From Lutjanus erythropterus (Eukaryota > Chordata > Actinopteri > Lutjaniformes > Lutjanidae), in contig CM034602.1 in the NCBI GenBank assembly GCA_020091685.1, forward strand, positions 612,551-676,550: DNA of 64,000 bases, given 5' to 3'. The position numbers and the translations under genes are program-made. The notes under the pieces were generated by a model. It did no database searches. It was not told the DNA's origin and worked only from the letters and a program-made list of their open reading frames with translations. Below, one piece after another: positions 40,101 through 51,500 of the stretch. Position 1 is the first letter of the stretch; each line of letters starts with the position of its first letter.

Positions 40101-43100
40101 ACCCGCCCATCGCTAACACGGCGCGCTCTGTGACCAACGGTCGGTGAAGGTTGACGGAAGCGCCCATTGGCGCGCGGGCCCGTCAGATCAGAGCCCCGCC
40201 CCGCTGGTCACCCACACGAAAGGGCGGACAGTGGGTCGCCACGGAGACGGTGTGTGACAGCTTGACGACCTGAGGACTACTGTCAGCCTCACGCACCTGG
40301 TGAGACTCTGTTGATCGGTCGACAGGATCAGGACGCGACGCCAGCAGTTTACATGTGTGTGTGTGTGTTTACATGTGTGTGTGTGTGTGTTTACATGTGT
40401 GTGTGTGTACGTGTTATGTGTGTGTGTGTGTTTACATGTGTGTGTGTGTGTTTACGTGTGTGTGTGTTTACGTGTGTGTGTGTGTGTGTGTGTGTTACAT
40501 GTGTGTGTGTGTGTGTGTGTGTGTTTACATGTTGTGCATGTGTGTGTGTGTGTGTATTACATGTGTGTGTGTGTGTGTGTTTACATGTGTGTGTGTTTAC
40601 GTGTGTGTGTGTGTGTGTGTGTGTTTACATGTGTGTGTGTGTGTGTTTATGTGTGTGTGTGTGTGTGTGTGTGTGTTTACATGTGTGTGTGTGTGTGTTT
40701 ACATGTGTGTGTGTTTATGTGTGTGTGTGTGTGTTTACTGTGTGTGTAATGTGTGTGTTGTGTTTACATGTGTGTGTGTGTGTGTGTGTTTACATGTGTG
40801 TGTGTGTGTTTACGTGTGTGTGTTACAGGAGCCCTGCTGAAGGCTGTGTGTGTGCAGTGGTCTGTCTCTCTCCTCCCAGCAGCCTCTGGGGGACCAGCTG
40901 ATGCAGTGGGGAGGAGGGTGGAGCCCACAGCTGGTCGGCGCTGCCCACTGGATCTGGACTGGGTGAGAAACCAACACGAAGGATGAGATGAGAAAATATA
41001 AAAATAAATAATAAATAATAACATAAGTTTACTCTGAGTTGAGTCTAGTTTGAGTTTAGCTCCAGTTAGAGTTTAGTTTATGCTGAGTAAGATTAGTTTG
41101 AGTTTAGGTTGAGTTTATGTTTAGTTTCATTCAAGTTAGATTTTGGTTCTTCATCTTGTTTTGGTGGAACATTTGTTCTTGTCAGAGTCGAGTTCTATTA
41201 TTAAAATGACCACATCACTGCAACAGAAAAGCTAACAGCTGTTAGCTTGTTTAAGTTTGTACCGTTAGCATCCCAGGCACTAATTTGCCGCTACAGCGTA
41301 GTTTGCAGCTCGGTTGTCCTTGTTTCCCGGGACGCTGCAGTGACGGTTGAAATAAGCGACCAATCACAGACTGAGACCTGCAGCGCAGCTGGTGAGTCAG
41401 ACGGAGGCTGATCAGTTCTTCTCCTGCAGGTACCAGCAGTATTCTGGCGGGGCGCTGTTGGCTGTAATCTACAGGTGCACTGGTAGAACCTATAACACTG
41501 ACTCCTGATCCACGCTGTCCTCTACCTGGAGCAGATTCTGACCACAGGTACGAAGTTCTCATGTTCTCTGGGCGGTTCTGATCCTGTCTGGAGTTCAGTA
41601 GTAGTAAAAAGTCTGCCTCCTCTCTGATTGGACTGAACTACTTCTTCTTCTCCAGGTGGAGGCTGGCAGGATCAGGTGGGCGGTCTGGTGGGCGGAGTCA
41701 AAGTGGGCCGCTCCAGAGCGCTCTGCCTCTGCAGGTAGAGGTGGAATGTCTCTGTCCTCCGGAGGACTTCCTGGTTTCTCTGGAGCAGCACCTCCTGCTG
41801 GTGTACACTGGAAAAACACGTCTTCAAATCTGCTGCAGGTCTGCCTGTCTGTTCTGCCTGTCTGTCTGTCTGCCTGTCTGTCTGTCTGTCTGTCTGCCTG
41901 TCTGTCTGCTCTGTCTGCCTGTCTGTCTGTCTGTCTGCCTGTCTGCCTGTCTGCCCGTCTGTCTGTCTGCCTGTCTGTCTGTCTGTCTGCCTGTCTGCCT
42001 GTCTGTCTGTCTGTCTGTCTGTAGCTGTGTTCATAATCTATAAAAAAATGGCCGCCAAGACGTTGGCACCAGAGAATTTTATTAAACATCAGGTCAAAGA
42101 TAACAGCTGCTTTTAGACCAGATAGTTCCAGGAACTAAAAGTCCAATTTGTGTTTCTACTGTCTGATGGTTCTTTGATTTATGTTATTAAATGTTCAAAA
42201 TAAATGAATCAGATCAAATCTAGTTTAGTTTAGTTTAAGTTTGAGTTTAAATTGAGTTTAGGTTAAGTTTAGTTCAGTTAAAGTTAAGATTAGTTTGAGT
42301 TTACTTTGAGTTGAGTTTAATTTACATTTATTTAGAGTTTAGTTTAAGCTGAGTTGAAGTTTAGTTTAGTTTAAGTTAAGATTAGTTTGAATTTAATTTA
42401 AGATTAATATGAGTTTAAGTTTGGTTTTGTTTAGGTTGAGTTTATTTTGAGCTAAGTTTAATTTGAGTTTAAGTTGAGTTTAGTTCAATTTACATTTAGT
42501 TTTTTAGTTTAAGATGAGTTTAAAGTTTAGTTTAAGTTAAGATTAGTTTGAGTTTAATTTAAGATTAATATGAGTTTAAGTTTGGTTTGTTTAGGTTGAG
42601 TTTATTTGAGCTGAGTGTAGTTTGAGTTGAGTTTAATTTAAATTTATTGTTTAGTTTTAGTTGAGATTAAGTTAAGTTTATGTTGAGTTTATTTCAGATT
42701 AGGTTTAGTCTGAGTTAAATTTAGTTCAAGTGAGAGTTTAGATGAGGTCCGGTTTAGTTGAAGTTGAGTTTAGTCTTAGTTCCTGGAGGTTTTTACCTTC
42801 TACTGGACTGAACAGTTTGATATTTTGGTTCTGTCTGCAGGATGTGGTTCGAGCTGGTACAGCCGTCTGCCTGCGATGGTGCAGAACGCCCAGCAGCTGG
42901 TGCAGAACTCTGAGGACTGTGCCAGAGCATGTTCAGAAGGTGAGAACGCTCCCCACAAACATGGTTTATAGAGAAGAACCTGACACACAGAACCTCATTC
43001 ATACACAAGAAAACAACTTTTAAAATGTGGGATAATATGAAAATACTTTGGCTGTGGCTTTCAGGGCGCTCTGTTTATCTGTCATATATAGTTAGTAATA

Positions 43101-45260
43101 TCCTACATTTCCCAGAATGCTCTTTGTCAAACCTCAGACAGTGACCAGTGATCTTTTGAACATCCGTCATGTCGTCCTGCAGGCCGTCTGTCCAGACTGG
43201 TGTGTGTCTGGACCGGGCCTGGCAGCAAGAAGCTGATGGCTCCGCTGCGAGCCGCCTCGGTCAGGGCCATGATGGAGGCCCTGAGCCCCTGGTGCTGGGT
43301 CAGACCCTGGCCGGCCGGAGGGGGGCTTTCACGTGCTGACCCGGAGCCCCGACAGAAGAGGGTGCTTCGGGTCCTCAACAACACGCGGTGAGTAAGACGA
43401 GATGGATCGATAAGGTCTCACCCAGCTGATCGTGTTCACCGAGGTTTTTCTGATTGATCAGACGTGTTTTTATTGATCATAAAGTGACGCCTCTGTGATC
43501 CTGCGGTGGATCAGAGACGCCTGTAATGAATCCACAGAGGAACGTTTCTGACAATATGATGTTAAAAAAGATCCTGTGAGTCACTGCAATGTCAATTTTT
43601 CTCCTAATAACTTATTATCTCCAAACAAGGATTTAGTCTCTTAATAATAAAATATTGTTTCATAACAGTGACGCTTCATATAAGTGATGTATCTTTAATC
43701 TTTATTTTCTAAAACTTTTATATCTACTTACTTATACATGTAACCACATTTATGGACGACAATACGTATGCTCGAGATGATCCAGGTCTGCGAGAATCGA
43801 TCAGCGCGGTCGCACAATGCATGCTGGTTAGATTTGTGTCCGACTTGATCCCAACTTGCTCTGACATCATGCACACGGCAACGATGACCTCATGAGATCG
43901 AGGCGCAGCAGTTTGTAGAGCCAGGCGCCACAGCTGCCCTCCACTGACTGCAAACACCTGGCTGTCACCTGATCAATGAGCTGACAGGCTCTGATTGGTC
44001 TTAACTTTGACAACAGACACCACTGTTGTATAAAATAGTAATTAATCTGTGTAACTGTAATATTTAATGACATATCAGTCTTCTGTTGTGTGATGAAGTT
44101 TGAATCAGATATTTAGTGTCTGATAATAATAAAGGTTCTATATATATGACTGATCAAAAGAACAGTTTAGTTCTTTACAAGGCAGATAAAAGAACAGATG
44201 AGTCAAAAGGAGGATCTCTTCTATTTTAACTTCAATCAATGATCAAGAACGCACTTTATTTCTTCAGCTGTGATCATGATCTGCAGACTACAGGTAACCT
44301 ACAGGTGACCAACAGGATGTTCGTGGTCTCTTCCTGTATTTTCTCTGAAGTCTGTTGAAAACTGTCCGACTGGACTGCAGCTGTTTGTCTCCACCTCCTG
44401 CGCGCCCTCCTGATCTCATCGAGGCGCAGTTCATCTCCAACGAACCTATTGACAACATGAAACTGCTTTACGTGTTGAGTCGGTTCACCGTATGGTCTGG
44501 TCGTCACTCGTTTATTCACTGAACAGAACCACAATAAAATTCCACTTCCTGTTAATTTGTCACAGATCAACAGAGAATAAAAAATAAAGCTCAGAGGTCA
44601 AAACAAACAGGAATACAAAATATTCAGCAATATTCCCTAACTTTAAATTTAATATTATCTCACTGTCAACAAGTGATAGAATTTAACAGTAAATAAACTG
44701 ACTAAATGATAAATGGTGCTTACAAGTGAGTTATTAGGATTCACATTATTGACTTACAGGAAGTAATAATTCATTATACTGAGATACTAAATCATTATTT
44801 TGAGACACTAAATTATTATTTTACGCAGCAAATTATTATTTTGAAACACTTAGTTATTATTATTTTGAGATAAGTCAGTATTTATCACATATTTCTTTAG
44901 ATAAATTGTTGTCAATAAGTTTAGATATAGATATAGATTTTCCTGGCCATTTAAATTAATACAATAATATGAAGATTATTTCAGCACCCTGAGAAAAATA
45001 TCTTTCATGGAGACTGAAGTTAATGTGTTCATCAGTTTAATACTGCAGCTGATTTTAATGACCTTATAAAAAAACACAAACATTTCAGAAATGTTTAATT
45101 AAAGCTGTTAGAGAAGAACAGGACTTCAGTGACTCAGTAAAACTTGTTATGTGTAGTTGGTTACCGTGGTGATCATTTGTTTGTTTCAGGGTCTGGGAGA
45201 CTTCAGTGTTCACTCAGTGGAGCTGGACATGGACGGATCACAGTCCTGCCACCATCCTGA
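26202..45260 (+). CDS. fcsk: L-fucose kinase (fucokinase), frameshifted in this assembly
   Basis: FCSK phosphorylates L-fucose to fucose-1-phosphate in the cytosolic GDP-fucose salvage pathway. Exons: 26202-26274, 28792-28941 (second copy 30270-30339), about 30936-30990, 31050-31169, 32240-32307, 32888-32993, 33062-33152, 34438-34548, 34759-34926, 36819-36919, 37038-37137, 37234-37399, 37845-37918, 38312-38653, 39197-39418, 39626-39781, 40086-40299, 40829-40962, 41430-41547, 41656-41838, 42841-42939, 43183-43387, 45190-45260. Landmarks include [68 protein letters not shown], the GHMP-kinase loop GSGLGTSSIL split over 40962/41430, [10 protein letters not shown] and [17 protein letters not shown]. 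Nearly every exon needs a one-base correction while splice sites stay canonical, so sequencing error is more likely than a pseudogene. Exact ends of the third exon are uncertain. Confidence 0.88.
26540..26740 (+). repeat. GCTAGC-rich repeat, short copy
   Basis: Three or four TTTAGCTAGCTAGCAAGC-type units in fcsk intron 1, ending with AACAATATTACTTG. Confidence 0.6.
28030..28400 (+). repeat. GCTAGC-rich repeat, copy in fcsk intron 1
   Basis: About seven units of AACAATATTACT / TTAGCTAGCAAGCAATATAA lie in the same fcsk intron 1 as the 26540 copy. Confidence 0.65.
28719..28789 (+). repeat. (GT)n microsatellite ending at fcsk exon 2A acceptor
   Basis: Nearly pure GT run of about 70 bases. The acceptor AG is at 28790-28791. 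Confidence 0.92.
28792..28941 (+). CDS. fcsk: fcsk exon 2, copy A (frameshifted)
   Basis: It starts directly after a (GT)n run with an acceptor at 28790-28791. Shifting frames reads [20 protein letters not shown], then [16 protein letters not shown], matching the human exon that follows the first splice site. At least two single-base losses interrupt it. The donor is probably GTGAGT at 28942. Confidence 0.6.
30270..30339 (+). CDS. fcsk: fcsk exon 2, copy B (3' half only, open)
   Basis: It reads [20 protein letters not shown] and ends at a good donor, ACG|GTGAGT. The phase fits the next exon (VVTADV). It repeats the second half of copy A about 1.5 kb downstream with scattered differences, so it is not an exact assembly duplicate. 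The first half is not recognisable upstream. Confidence 0.55.
31834..31893 (+). repeat. (ATT)n microsatellite
   Basis: About 19 ATT/TTA triplets in an fcsk intron. Confidence 0.92.
32466..32745 (+). mobile_element. GGTTCTAGAACC-rich element, copy 2 (shorter)
   Basis: It begins near ACTCTTGGAAATAAGGGTT and shares the GAAGAACTCTTTCAAGGGT and CTTTGTACCATAATATAAA blocks with copy 1. It lies in the fcsk intron between 32307 and 32888. Confidence 0.65.
33406..34433 (+). repeat. GTGTCTCTGTGT minisatellite ending at an fcsk acceptor
   Basis: About 1 kb of (GT)n interrupted by TCTC and TCTG. It is open in three frames only because it is simple sequence. It ends at the TGCAG acceptor of the exon starting at 34438. 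Confidence 0.92.
35090..36250 (-). mobile_element. L1-type non-LTR retrotransposon remnant, internally deleted
   Basis: Minus-strand translation gives apurinic endonuclease fragments. These are [32 protein letters not shown], then [27 protein letters not shown] and [13 protein letters not shown]. They are followed directly by the post-reverse-transcriptase end of ORF2: [14 protein letters not shown]-like, [15 protein letters not shown] and [11 protein letters not shown]. The reverse transcriptase core is missing, so an internal deletion of the ORF2 middle is inferred. Stop codons and frame changes make it inactive. It lies antisense in the fcsk intron between 34926 and 36819. Sequence up to about 36650 may be more of the element, but I could not assign it. 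Confidence 0.75.
37535..37765 (+). mobile_element. Foldback element, left-arm copy in fcsk intron
   Basis: Left-arm sequence with GTCAGACAGACTTTTCTGAC, ACCAACCAAACTCCATTCAT and CTGCCTCCATCTGTTAG, ending near TTCAGACTCACTGAAGTCAC. The right arm is lost just before the (CTC)n tract. Confidence 0.6.
37776..37843 (+). repeat. (CTC)n microsatellite ending at an fcsk acceptor
   Basis: About 21 CTC triplets run straight into the TCAG acceptor at 37841-37844. Confidence 0.9.
38197..38309 (+). repeat. (CTCCT)n tract ending at an fcsk acceptor
   Basis: CTCCT/CTCTC pyrimidine repeats end at the acceptor before the exon at 38312. Confidence 0.88.
40345..40826 (+). repeat. TTTACATGTGTGTG minisatellite ending at an fcsk acceptor
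   Basis: About 20 units of TTTACATG(TG)n or TTTACG(TG)n. The last unit passes into GTTACAG, the acceptor of the exon at 40829. Confidence 0.9.
41839..42022 (+). repeat. (CTGT)n / CTGCCTGT array starting at an fcsk donor
   Basis: The array begins with the donor GT itself (GTCTGCCTGTCTG) after the exon ending at 41838. Confidence 0.9.
42215..42780 (+). repeat. GAGTTTAG-type degenerate minisatellite
   Basis: Words such as AGTTTAGTTTAAGTTGAG are repeated. Two longer copies of about 140 bases lie near 42371-42510 and 42532-42650. A related short patch is at 41035-41150. Confidence 0.8.
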
Positions 45261-45357
45261 GGACACACACACACACACACGACACACACACACAGAGACA
45301 CACACACACACACACAAGACACACACACACACACACACGCACACAGAGACACACACA

Positions 45358-45398
<41 letters not shown>

Positions 45399-45443
45399 AC
45401 ACACTCTTAACACACATTTGTTTGATCAGCAAAGAAAAATAAA
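45261..45443 (+). other. fcsk: fcsk 3' UTR with (CA)n and poly(A) signal
   Basis: A (CA)n array with GAGACA/AAGACA interruptions (45264-45405) starts a few bases after the presumed stop codon. AATAAA at 45438-45443 follows it, so the array would be transcribed. Confidence 0.5.
45264..45405 (+). repeat. (CA)n microsatellite in fcsk 3' end
   Basis: CA run with GACACA and AGAGACACA interruptions. Confidence 0.9.
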
Positions 45444-47310
45444 ACAATAACGTATGTTTACATCCCTTTAATTCTCTTAGTTTGAGCTTTAACTCAGTCT
45501 GCCATGAAAAATAAACTGTTTCTTCTTCTCATTATTATCTTTATCTTAAAAAAAAAGTTCAGGGAAAAATCTCCATGTTTTATTTGTAATGTTTTTATGT
45601 TGTGGTTGTTATGGTAAAACAGTTCCACTTCTGTCCACAGGAGGCGACAAAATCGCAGAAACACATTGAAAATCAAGTTTGAAGTTAAATCCAACTTAGA
45701 AAACTCACATTAACTTCATCATTCAATATTTATAACCTGATAAAATCATATTAAAAACACTTTAAGACCTCAAATTCAGATAATTCTATTTTTAAAGACA
45801 GTTTAATGACCTGCAGAGACGCTGTTTTAATCCTGATTTAGAGCCAAAGCCGTATTTTTAATTCATTTATTTTATCTGCAGTTGGAAAAAAATCTGATAA
45901 TTGATAACTGATAATCAGTCGACCTCTAACACACACACACACAACACTCTTCTTTCTATACCTGTGAGGACCATCAGTGAACTGTTTTTGATAATGAAGC
46001 TGAATGTTGAACTGAATCGACTTTATAAAGTGAATAAATTCTGAGCAGAAGACAAAACTGTTTGTTTTTGAGTGTTTTTGAAGGAACAACAACCAAAAAT
46101 CACTCATATTAAGAGTTTTTCACCTCGTTAGGCTCAAAAATCAATTTAACCCTGATGATCTGATGGAGATTTCTTTTCTAAAGGAATAGTTTGGGTTTTT
46201 TGATCAGTGTATTACCTACAGTAGACATTTTTACCTTTCTGTCAGACAGACTTTTCTGACAGGAAACACTTTCTAAACCAACCAAACTCCATTCATAAAA
46301 TCAGTCATTTTATCTCACACAACACAGGAGTTGTTGGTCTGTTGCTGCCCCATCTGTTAGTGTGTTTGTGTTACTGTGACTTCAGTGTTTTAAAAAGTTA
46401 GTTCAGATTCACTGAAGTCACACAGAAACACAAACACACTAACAGATGGAGGCAACAGACCAACAACTCCTGTGTTGTGTGAGATGAAATTAATGATTTT
46501 GTTAATGGAGTTTGGTTGGTTTGGTTTGAGAGTATTTTCATACTGTGGTATTGGTACTTCTACTGCATCACTTCATATCAGTATTTTGAGTCTTGATTTA
46601 AACTTTCACTTTCTTAAAAGAAACTAAAATTCTGTAGTGATTTTTGTAAGAAGGTTAATTCATATTTTTGGATAAAATTAGCAACAAACTATTTTATTTA
46701 TTTCATTTATTTATTTGACAGTGATGATACATGTTGGCATAGTTACATTTAAGTAAAAATGCAACCGATGCAACATACTGAGGACATGCAGCCAAGCTTG
46801 ACTTGAATTTATAATGGAAATAAATTTTGCTTCCACACAATACTTAATAACAATAATACTAAATAACTGTGAATAAAAAGTATAAAACCTGATGTTAAAG
46901 ACTAAACATTCTCACTCACGAGTGTCACAGAGACATTTATTTTCATGTTAGTGGATGTAAAAATCATCATCTGCAGTTTGAGGTTATTAAAGTTATTTTC
47001 ATGCTTGGACACTTCTGAAAAGACAAAGACAAATGTCCATCACAGGTTGCCACAAATGAATTCATTCTTGGTCTGATGATCAACAGCTCAAAATATTAAA
47101 AAGTAAATAATGTGACACAGAGACTTGAGGACCAAACATTTCAACACTCTGTACATGTGTGTCTGAATCTGCTCACTGATTAATCAACTCATCAGTTCAG
47201 AGTGAAAAACAATCAGACAAGTGGCACAAAATCTCAGTGTCGAGCAGCTGTGATGTCATTACACAAACGAGTTAATCAGTCGTGTCCGTGGTGCGCTTTG
47301 AGTCCTTATT
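45444..47310. other. Tail-to-tail spacer between fcsk and commd9
   Basis: No coding exon is seen. It contains a long foldback repeat (46181-46535). A minus-strand AATAAA (plus strand TTTATT, 46936-46941) is a candidate commd9 poly(A) signal about 370 bases past its stop codon. Confidence 0.6.
46181..46535. mobile_element. Long foldback (inverted-repeat) element, copy
   Basis: Two arms of about 150 bases pair with each other. The left arm holds AACCAACCAAACTCCATT and CACAGGAGTTGTTGGTCTG, the right arm TAACAGATGGAGGCAACAG and AATGGAGTTTGGTTGGTTT. The left edge also carries a small TTTCTGTCAGACAGAC / TCTGACAGGAAA hairpin. No protein is encoded. Confidence 0.75.
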
Positions 47311-47705
47311 TCAGCCGACCACAGACAGCTGGTCTCTGATGCGCCCCAGTCCGCCCAGTATGGTGTCCAGAGACTCCTGCTCAGCTCCACCGTCATCGTG
47401 GAAACCGACTTCACCGCCTCTGACGGATCGCCCATCTGAAAACACGCCATGAGACAGATGTCATGTATCTGTCCTTGTATGTAAAGAAATTTATTTTAAA
47501 AGGTACATTTGTACGACTTTTGACCGTAGTCATGTGACTCAAGACATGCAGGTCACATGACCACGACGGCTGGTTCCCACCTTCAGCTGAACCAGGCAGG
47601 TCGGGATGGACATTCGACTGATGGAGTCTGAGCCGGTTACCATGTCGACCCTCCAGTCCAAGTCCTTCAGCTGAGGGAGGAGACTACACACACACGCACA
47701 CACAC

Positions 47706-47748
<43 letters not shown>

Positions 47749-47802
47749 CAGAGTTTAGACACACACACACACACACACACACGCACGCACACACAGAGCA
47801 GC

Positions 47803-47840
<38 letters not shown>

Positions 47841-47844
47841 TTAG

Positions 47845-47924
<80 letters not shown>

Positions 47925-47928
47925 TTAG

Positions 47929-47978
<50 letters not shown>

Positions 47979-47999
47979 TTAGAGCAACACACACACACA

Positions 48000-48057
<58 letters not shown>

Positions 48058-48061
48058 TTAG

Positions 48062-48121
<60 letters not shown>

Positions 48122-48149
48122 TTAGAGCAAACACACACACAGAGTTTAG

Positions 48150-48195
<46 letters not shown>

Positions 48196-48287
48196 CACAG
48201 AGTTTAGAGCAAACACACACACACACACTCACACACACACACAGAGTTTAGAGCAAACACACACACACACACACACACAGAGTTTAG

Positions 48288-48343
<56 letters not shown>

Positions 48344-48375
48344 TTAGAGCAAACACACACACACACAGAGTTTAG

Positions 48376-48416
<41 letters not shown>

Positions 48417-48484
48417 AGTTTAGAGCAAAACACACACACACACTCACACACACACACACAGAGTTTAGAGCAACACACACACAC

Positions 48485-48556
<72 letters not shown>

Positions 48557-51500
48557 CAGTAGATCGTTTGGACTCACTCTGATGACTGAGAGCTTTGTCC
48601 TCCATGTTGGACTGAAAACATCAGAGGGAGACGTGATGTCATTACAGCCTGTTGTTACATCATATTCAGCCGATTAATAGAAAGAAGAATCATGAATAAT
48701 ATCCTTTAATAATTTTTAATAAATTAGTTTTTAAATTGAATAAAATCAGAGGTTTAAACTGAAAAAGTGGAATTTGTCTGAGGCAAATCTGCAATTCAAC
48801 GAATTAAACATCAGTAATAAAAGAATATTTATTATTTATTTATAGTGATTTTTTGTGCCATATTCCATCCTCAGGAATTATGATCCAGTAAAATAAAGTG
48901 ATGAAGGAATGAAACTAATAATCAGGTTATTGTTATGTGAAATGTTTCGCTCTTGTTTGGAGTTACAAATTTACAAAAACATTATTTGTCTTCATTTTGA
49001 AAAGAAAATTCTGGATCCATTTTTGACCAAATACTTCAGCACCATATACGCTGCAGCCAATCAGCTTAGGGCTCCCTAACTGAGAGGCGGCTCCATACCA
49101 CTCAGGTAAATCACAGTCTCACCTGTTCAGGCTGCAGGCTCAGAAACACCACAGGTGAGATCAGCAGAGGCTCCATGAGACCATATTACTGTCATTTTGA
49201 ATATTTTACACTTTGCTGAGTATTATAATAACATTATTTTAAATTTATCACCTTTTACAACTGAAAATTATGTCTGTGAAATAAACCTTTGTTTGTTTTA
49301 TGTAATGAGATAAAGTTTCACTGATTTTATTGCAGTAAAAGGTGAATATGAAGCAGACAAACCGACTGATTTAATGATCCTGACCTGTTCTCCAGCAGGA
49401 TCTTTGTGATCAGGTTCTTCAGACTGGAGTGGAACGCCTCGGGAAGAGGTCAAGGATCTGCTCTGGAGAGCTGAGGTTGTAGAAGAGGACGGGTGAGACA
49501 GGACGTGGAGAGACTGGACCAGCTGCAGGACAAAGACACCTTTCTGTCAGACAGACTTTTCTGACAGGAAACCACCAATAAATAAGATAAATATCACTCT
49601 GTACAAAACCAACCAAACTCCACTGATAAAAGCAGCAATTTTCTCTCAGAACACAGCAGTTGTTGGTCTGTTGCCTCCATCTGTTAGTGTGTTTGTGTTA
49701 CTGTGTGACTTCAGTGAGTCTGAACTAAACTTTTAAAAACACTGAAGTCTCACAACAACACAAACACACTAACAGATGGAGGCAGCAGACTAAACAACTG
49801 CTGTGTTCTGAGAGAAAATTGCTGCTTTATCAGTGGAGTTTGTTGGTTTAACATTGAGCTGGTTTTGTTGACATCATCTTGATCTTTGGGAAACACTGAT
49901 CAACATTTTTACCATTTTCTTTGCCCAATCTAACAAATGATTAATCAACAATTAATCAAGAAAATGATTGACAGATTAATTGATCAGAACAACAATCGTT
50001 ACAGGAAAGACTTGAACAACAGGTCCAAACATGGTTGGACCTATTTGTCAAGTGACAGAATTAACTGATGGATTAATTGATAAAATTATTGATAGATTAA
50101 TCAAAAGTTACCTGAGCAGCCTGAGCTGCAGGGATGCTGAGTGCTGCTGTGCTTTCTGTCAGACGCCGACTGGACCTCTGTGACTCTGGACACAAACGTC
50201 TCTCATCACTGTCTTTAGACGGAGCCTGAAGACAGACACACAGACAGACACACAGACAGACACAGACACACACAGACAGACACACACAGACAGACACAGA
50301 CACACACAGACAGACACAGACACACAGACACACACACAGACGGACACACACACAGACACAGACACACACAGACAGACACAGACACACACAGACAGACACA
50401 GACACACAGACACACACAGACAGACACAGACAGACACAGACACACACAGACAGACACACACAGACACACACAGACACACACAGACAGACACAGACACACA
50501 GACACACACAGACACAGACACACACACAGAACAGACACAGACACACACACAGACAGACACAGACACACACAGACAGACACACACACACAGACAGACACAC
50601 ACACAGACACACACACAGACAGACACACAGACAGCACACAGACACACAGACAGACACAGACACACACACAGACAGACACAGACACACAGACACACACACA
50701 GACGGACACACACAGACAGACACAGACACACACACAGACACAGACAGACAGACACACAGACACACACACAGACAGACACACAGACAGACAGACACAGACA
50801 CACACACAGACAGACACACAGACACACAGACACACACACAGACGGACACACACAGACAGACAGACACACACAGACAGACACAGACACACAGACACAGACA
50901 GACACAGACACACAGAGACACACACAGACAGACACACACAGACAGACACAGACACACACAGACACACACACAGACACACACAGACAGACACACAGACACA
51001 CAGACACACACAGACAGACACAGACAGACACACACAGACACACACACACACAGACAGACACACAGACAGACACACAGACACAGACACACACACAGACACA
51101 CACAGACAGACACACACACAGACACAGACAGACAGACACACACACAGACACACACAGACAGACACACACACAGACAGACACAGAGACACACACACAGACA
51201 GACACAGACAGATAGACACAGACACAGACACACACAGACACACACAGACAGACACACACAGACACACACAGACAGACACAGACACACACACACAGACAGA
51301 CACACAGACACACACAGACACACACACACAGACACACAGACACACAGACAGACACACAGACACAGACACACAGACACACAGACACAGACACAGACACACA
51401 GACACACACACACACAGACACAGACACACACACACAGACAGACACACAGACACACAGACACACACACAGACACACAGACACACAGACAGACAGACACACA

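Noticed and set aside
40311-40901. Cys/Val-rich frames up to 196 codons
   Set aside because: Translation of the TTTACATG(TG)n array; the fcsk exon starts only at 40829.
41595-42089. Gln/Thr/Asp/Arg-repeat frames around the CTGT array
   Set aside because: Tetranucleotide repeat translation; only 41656-41838 is coding (fcsk).
26202-45260. fcsk as an ancient pseudogene
   Set aside because: Splice sites, motifs and exon order are conserved, and the neighbouring commd9 and sh3gl3 exon 3 carry the same kind of one- or two-base changes, which fits sequence error better. It cannot be excluded without reads.
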